Source of the DNA: Candidatus Cloacimonadota bacterium
GTDB lineage: Bacteria; Cloacimonadota; Cloacimonadia; Cloacimonadales; TCS61
Direction of reading: 5' to 3'
Assembly (NCBI GenBank): GCA_030626645.1
Contig: DAOUTP010000071.1
Location: 1-8,154, forward strand
DNA: 8,154 bases
In this document: positions 6,854-8,154 of the stretch, piece by piece
Numbering within the stretch: the first letter of the stretch is position 1
Layout of the letters: each line of letters starts with the position of its first letter
The notes under the pieces: model-generated
Databases searched by the model: none
Told to the model about the DNA's origin: nothing
The model's input: only the letters and a program-made list of their open reading frames with translations
Translations under genes and position numbers: made by a program

Positions 6854-7852
6854 ATGAATAAAAGAATTGCACTAACTGGAATTAAGCCAACCGGTCTTCC
6901 ACATATCGGTAATTATTTTGGAATGTACATACCGGCACTCGAACTGGCAAAAGAATATGATACAAGATATTTTATTGCAGATTATCACGCTTTGAATTCA
7001 CTCAAAGATCCCATACTCGTGAAAGAACTTTCTTATGAAATTTCTGCAACTTGGTTAGCTATGGGTTTAGATCCTAAAGAATCAATATTGTATAAACAAT
7101 CAGCAGTGCAGGGAACTTTTGAACTGACTACATTCCTCATGGCTTTCACTTCCAAAGGTCTGATGAATCGTGCTCATTCCTACAAAGCAATGGTTCAAAA
7201 TAATATCGAGAATAGCAAAGATCCTGATGACGGTGTGAATATGGGACTTTTTACTTATCCCGTTCTTATGGCAGCCGACATACTGCAATTCGACAGCGAT
7301 GTCGTTCCTGTGGGGAAAGATCAGAAACAACATTTGGAAATGGCAATAGATATCGCCCAATCAATTAATCATAATTATAAGAAGGAAATTCTAAAAATCC
7401 CGCAAGCTCTAATTCGGGAATCGACTGGATATGTAACAGGCTTAGACGGCAGAAAAATGAGTAAAAGTTATAATAACACAATTCCGCTGTTTCTTCCGGA
7501 AAATAAGCTTAGAAAATTAATTATGAAGATAGTAACAAACTCTCAGACCTTGGAAGAATCCAAAGATCCCGATAATTGCAGCATTTTTTCTTTGTACAAA
7601 TTATTTGCGAATAAAGACCAACAAGCTGATTTGCGATCAAAATATATAGCCGGAGGAATGGGTTGGGGTTATGCTAAGCAAGAGCTTTTTGAAGTTATGA
7701 ATGATAAACTTACGCCAATTAGAGATAAATACAATAGGTTAATTGAGAACAAGGATTACATTGATCAAGTTCTGAAAGACGGAGCAGAAAGAGCGAGTGA
7801 AATTGTATCTGATAAAATGGTTTTCATCCGAAAAGAAATTGGTTTGGAATAA
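6854..7852 (+). CDS. trpS: Tryptophanyl-tRNA synthetase
   Basis: A cytosolic class Ic synthetase, active as a dimer in this family, that charges tRNA-Trp. At 332 residues it has the usual bacterial length. The first signature is PHIGN (16-20), the normal TrpRS form of HIGH, within TGIKPTGLPHIGNYFG. KMSKS is at 201-205 in GLDGRKMSKSYNNTIPLF. IADYHALNSLKDP (41-53), NMGLFTYPVLMAADIL (129-144) and PVGKDQKQH (152-160) are typical active-site and dimer-side segments. The C-terminal GGMGWGYAKQELFEV (267-281) fits the subtype with a GGMGWG(E/Y)AK block, common in some Gram-negative bacteria, rather than the Bacillus subtype. A strong Shine-Dalgarno, GGAGGA (6845-6850), precedes the ATG, and only 15 bases separate it from rimO, so no room exists for a Trp-responsive leader of its own. 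I see no truncation or missing catalytic motif. Confidence 0.97.
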   Translation: MNKRIALTGIKPTGLPHIGNYFGMYIPALELAKEYDTRYFIADYHALNSLKDPILVKELSYEISATWLAMGLDPKESILYKQSAVQGTFELTTFLMAFTSKGLMNRAHSYKAMVQNNIENSKDPDDGVNMGLFTYPVLMAADILQFDSDVVPVGKDQKQHLEMAIDIAQSINHNYKKEILKIPQALIRESTGYVTGLDGRKMSKSYNNTIPLFLPENKLRKLIMKIVTNSQTLEESKDPDNCSIFSLYKLFANKDQQADLRSKYIAGGMGWGYAKQELFEVMNDKLTPIRDKYNRLIENKDYIDQVLKDGAERASEIVSDKMVFIRKEIGLE

Positions 7853-7874
7853 TTATAAATACAATAAAATCTGT

Positions 7875-7902
7875 TTGACACAATATCCAGCTTAAATATT
7901 TG
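7875..7902 (+). promoter_or_regulatory. Possible promoter for secG
   Basis: TTGACA at 7875-7880 matches the sigma70 -35 box exactly. TATTTG (7897-7902) follows after 16 bases as a poor -10 candidate; TAAATA (7893-7898) is nearer consensus but only 12 bases away. The box falls in the 80-base gap between trpS and secG, the longest gap after the DUF1015 start, and no terminator hairpin was seen before it. Read-through from trpS remains possible. Confidence 0.35.
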
Positions 7903-7932
7903 TGTTTCGCAGTAAGTAATTTAGGAGATAAA

Positions 7933-8154
7933 ATGTATACAGTTTTAATGATAATACATGTTATAATTTCAGTATCCTTGATTTTGGTTATTTTAGCTCA
8001 GTCAAGTAAAGGCGGAGCCCTCGATGGTATGGTCGGTGGAGCGGCATCTAACGTACTTGGTGGTCAGGGTGCATCAAAATTTTTAAAGAATGCAACTCAG
8101 ATACTTGCAGTTCTTTTCATGCTCAACTGTATTTTACTTGCTTTCCAACTAAAA
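7933..8154 (+). CDS. secG: Preprotein translocase subunit SecG (cut at window end)
   Basis: The first 74 codons of SecG, the small subunit of the inner-membrane SecYEG channel, which aids SecA-driven protein export. The frame is still open at the last base. Two hydrophobic segments are visible, at about residues 2-22 and 54-72, the second following LKNATQ. Between them lies the family signature QSSKGGAL (23-30), then a Gly/Ala-rich loop, DGMVGGAASNVLGGQGASKFL (30-51), which is typical of SecG. The ATG is supported by AGGAG at 7923-7927, 5 bases upstream. Common SecG lengths are about 75-120 residues, so a variable C-terminal tail probably lies beyond the window. The gene may be separately transcribed from trpS, as it is set off by an 80-base gap. 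Confidence 0.93.
   Translation, partial: MYTVLMIIHVIISVSLILVILAQSSKGGALDGMVGGAASNVLGGQGASKFLKNATQILAVLFMLNCILLAFQLK

Noticed and set aside
6854..6913. HIGN instead of HIGH in TrpRS as an odd active site
   Set aside because: PHIGN is a normal form of the signature in tryptophanyl-tRNA synthetases.

Overview
The window reads as an ordinary chromosomal housekeeping segment of an AT-rich anaerobe-like bacterium. Every gene I can support lies on the + strand. Shine-Dalgarno sites (AGGAG, GGAGGA) precede most starts. The IleRS belongs to the eukaryote-like subtype, a DUF1015 gene is present, and the intergenic gaps hold short palindromic repeats. Together these suggest an uncultured lineage of the FCB/Cloacimonadota kind. 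That placement is an impression from gene style and repeat style, not a demonstrated classification.

Layout. The window opens inside the C-terminal catalytic half of an RNA m5U methyltransferase (RlmD/TrmA family, 1-444). A 251-base gap follows, holding a perfect 9-bp hairpin (453-474), a palindromic repeat of about 120 bp (485-608) and a possible promoter. Next come an 88-residue protein with two CXXC pairs (696-962) and ileS (963-4088). The stop of the small gene directly abuts the ileS start. A 209-base gap carries a four-armed palindromic element (4147-4225) and a hairpin (4258-4283) ending just before the ribosome binding site of a DUF1015 gene (4298-5542). The DUF1015 gene, rimO (5564-6838) and trpS (6854-7852) are separated by only 21 and 15 bases and look like one operon. 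After 80 bases with a possible promoter, secG begins (7933) and runs off the window end.

Functional theme. Most genes serve translation: rRNA or tRNA uridine methylation, isoleucyl- and tryptophanyl-tRNA charging, and methylthiolation of ribosomal protein S12. SecG adds protein export. The two genes of unknown role, the CXXC protein and DUF1015, sit within this set.

The strongest observation is that the IleRS class I signature reads GIHH instead of HIGH. This is the GXHH variant that has been linked to very high mupirocin resistance in one IleRS2 subgroup. I found no defence system, mobile-element gene, CRISPR array, tRNA, rRNA or T-box, and no evidence of an undescribed multi-gene system.
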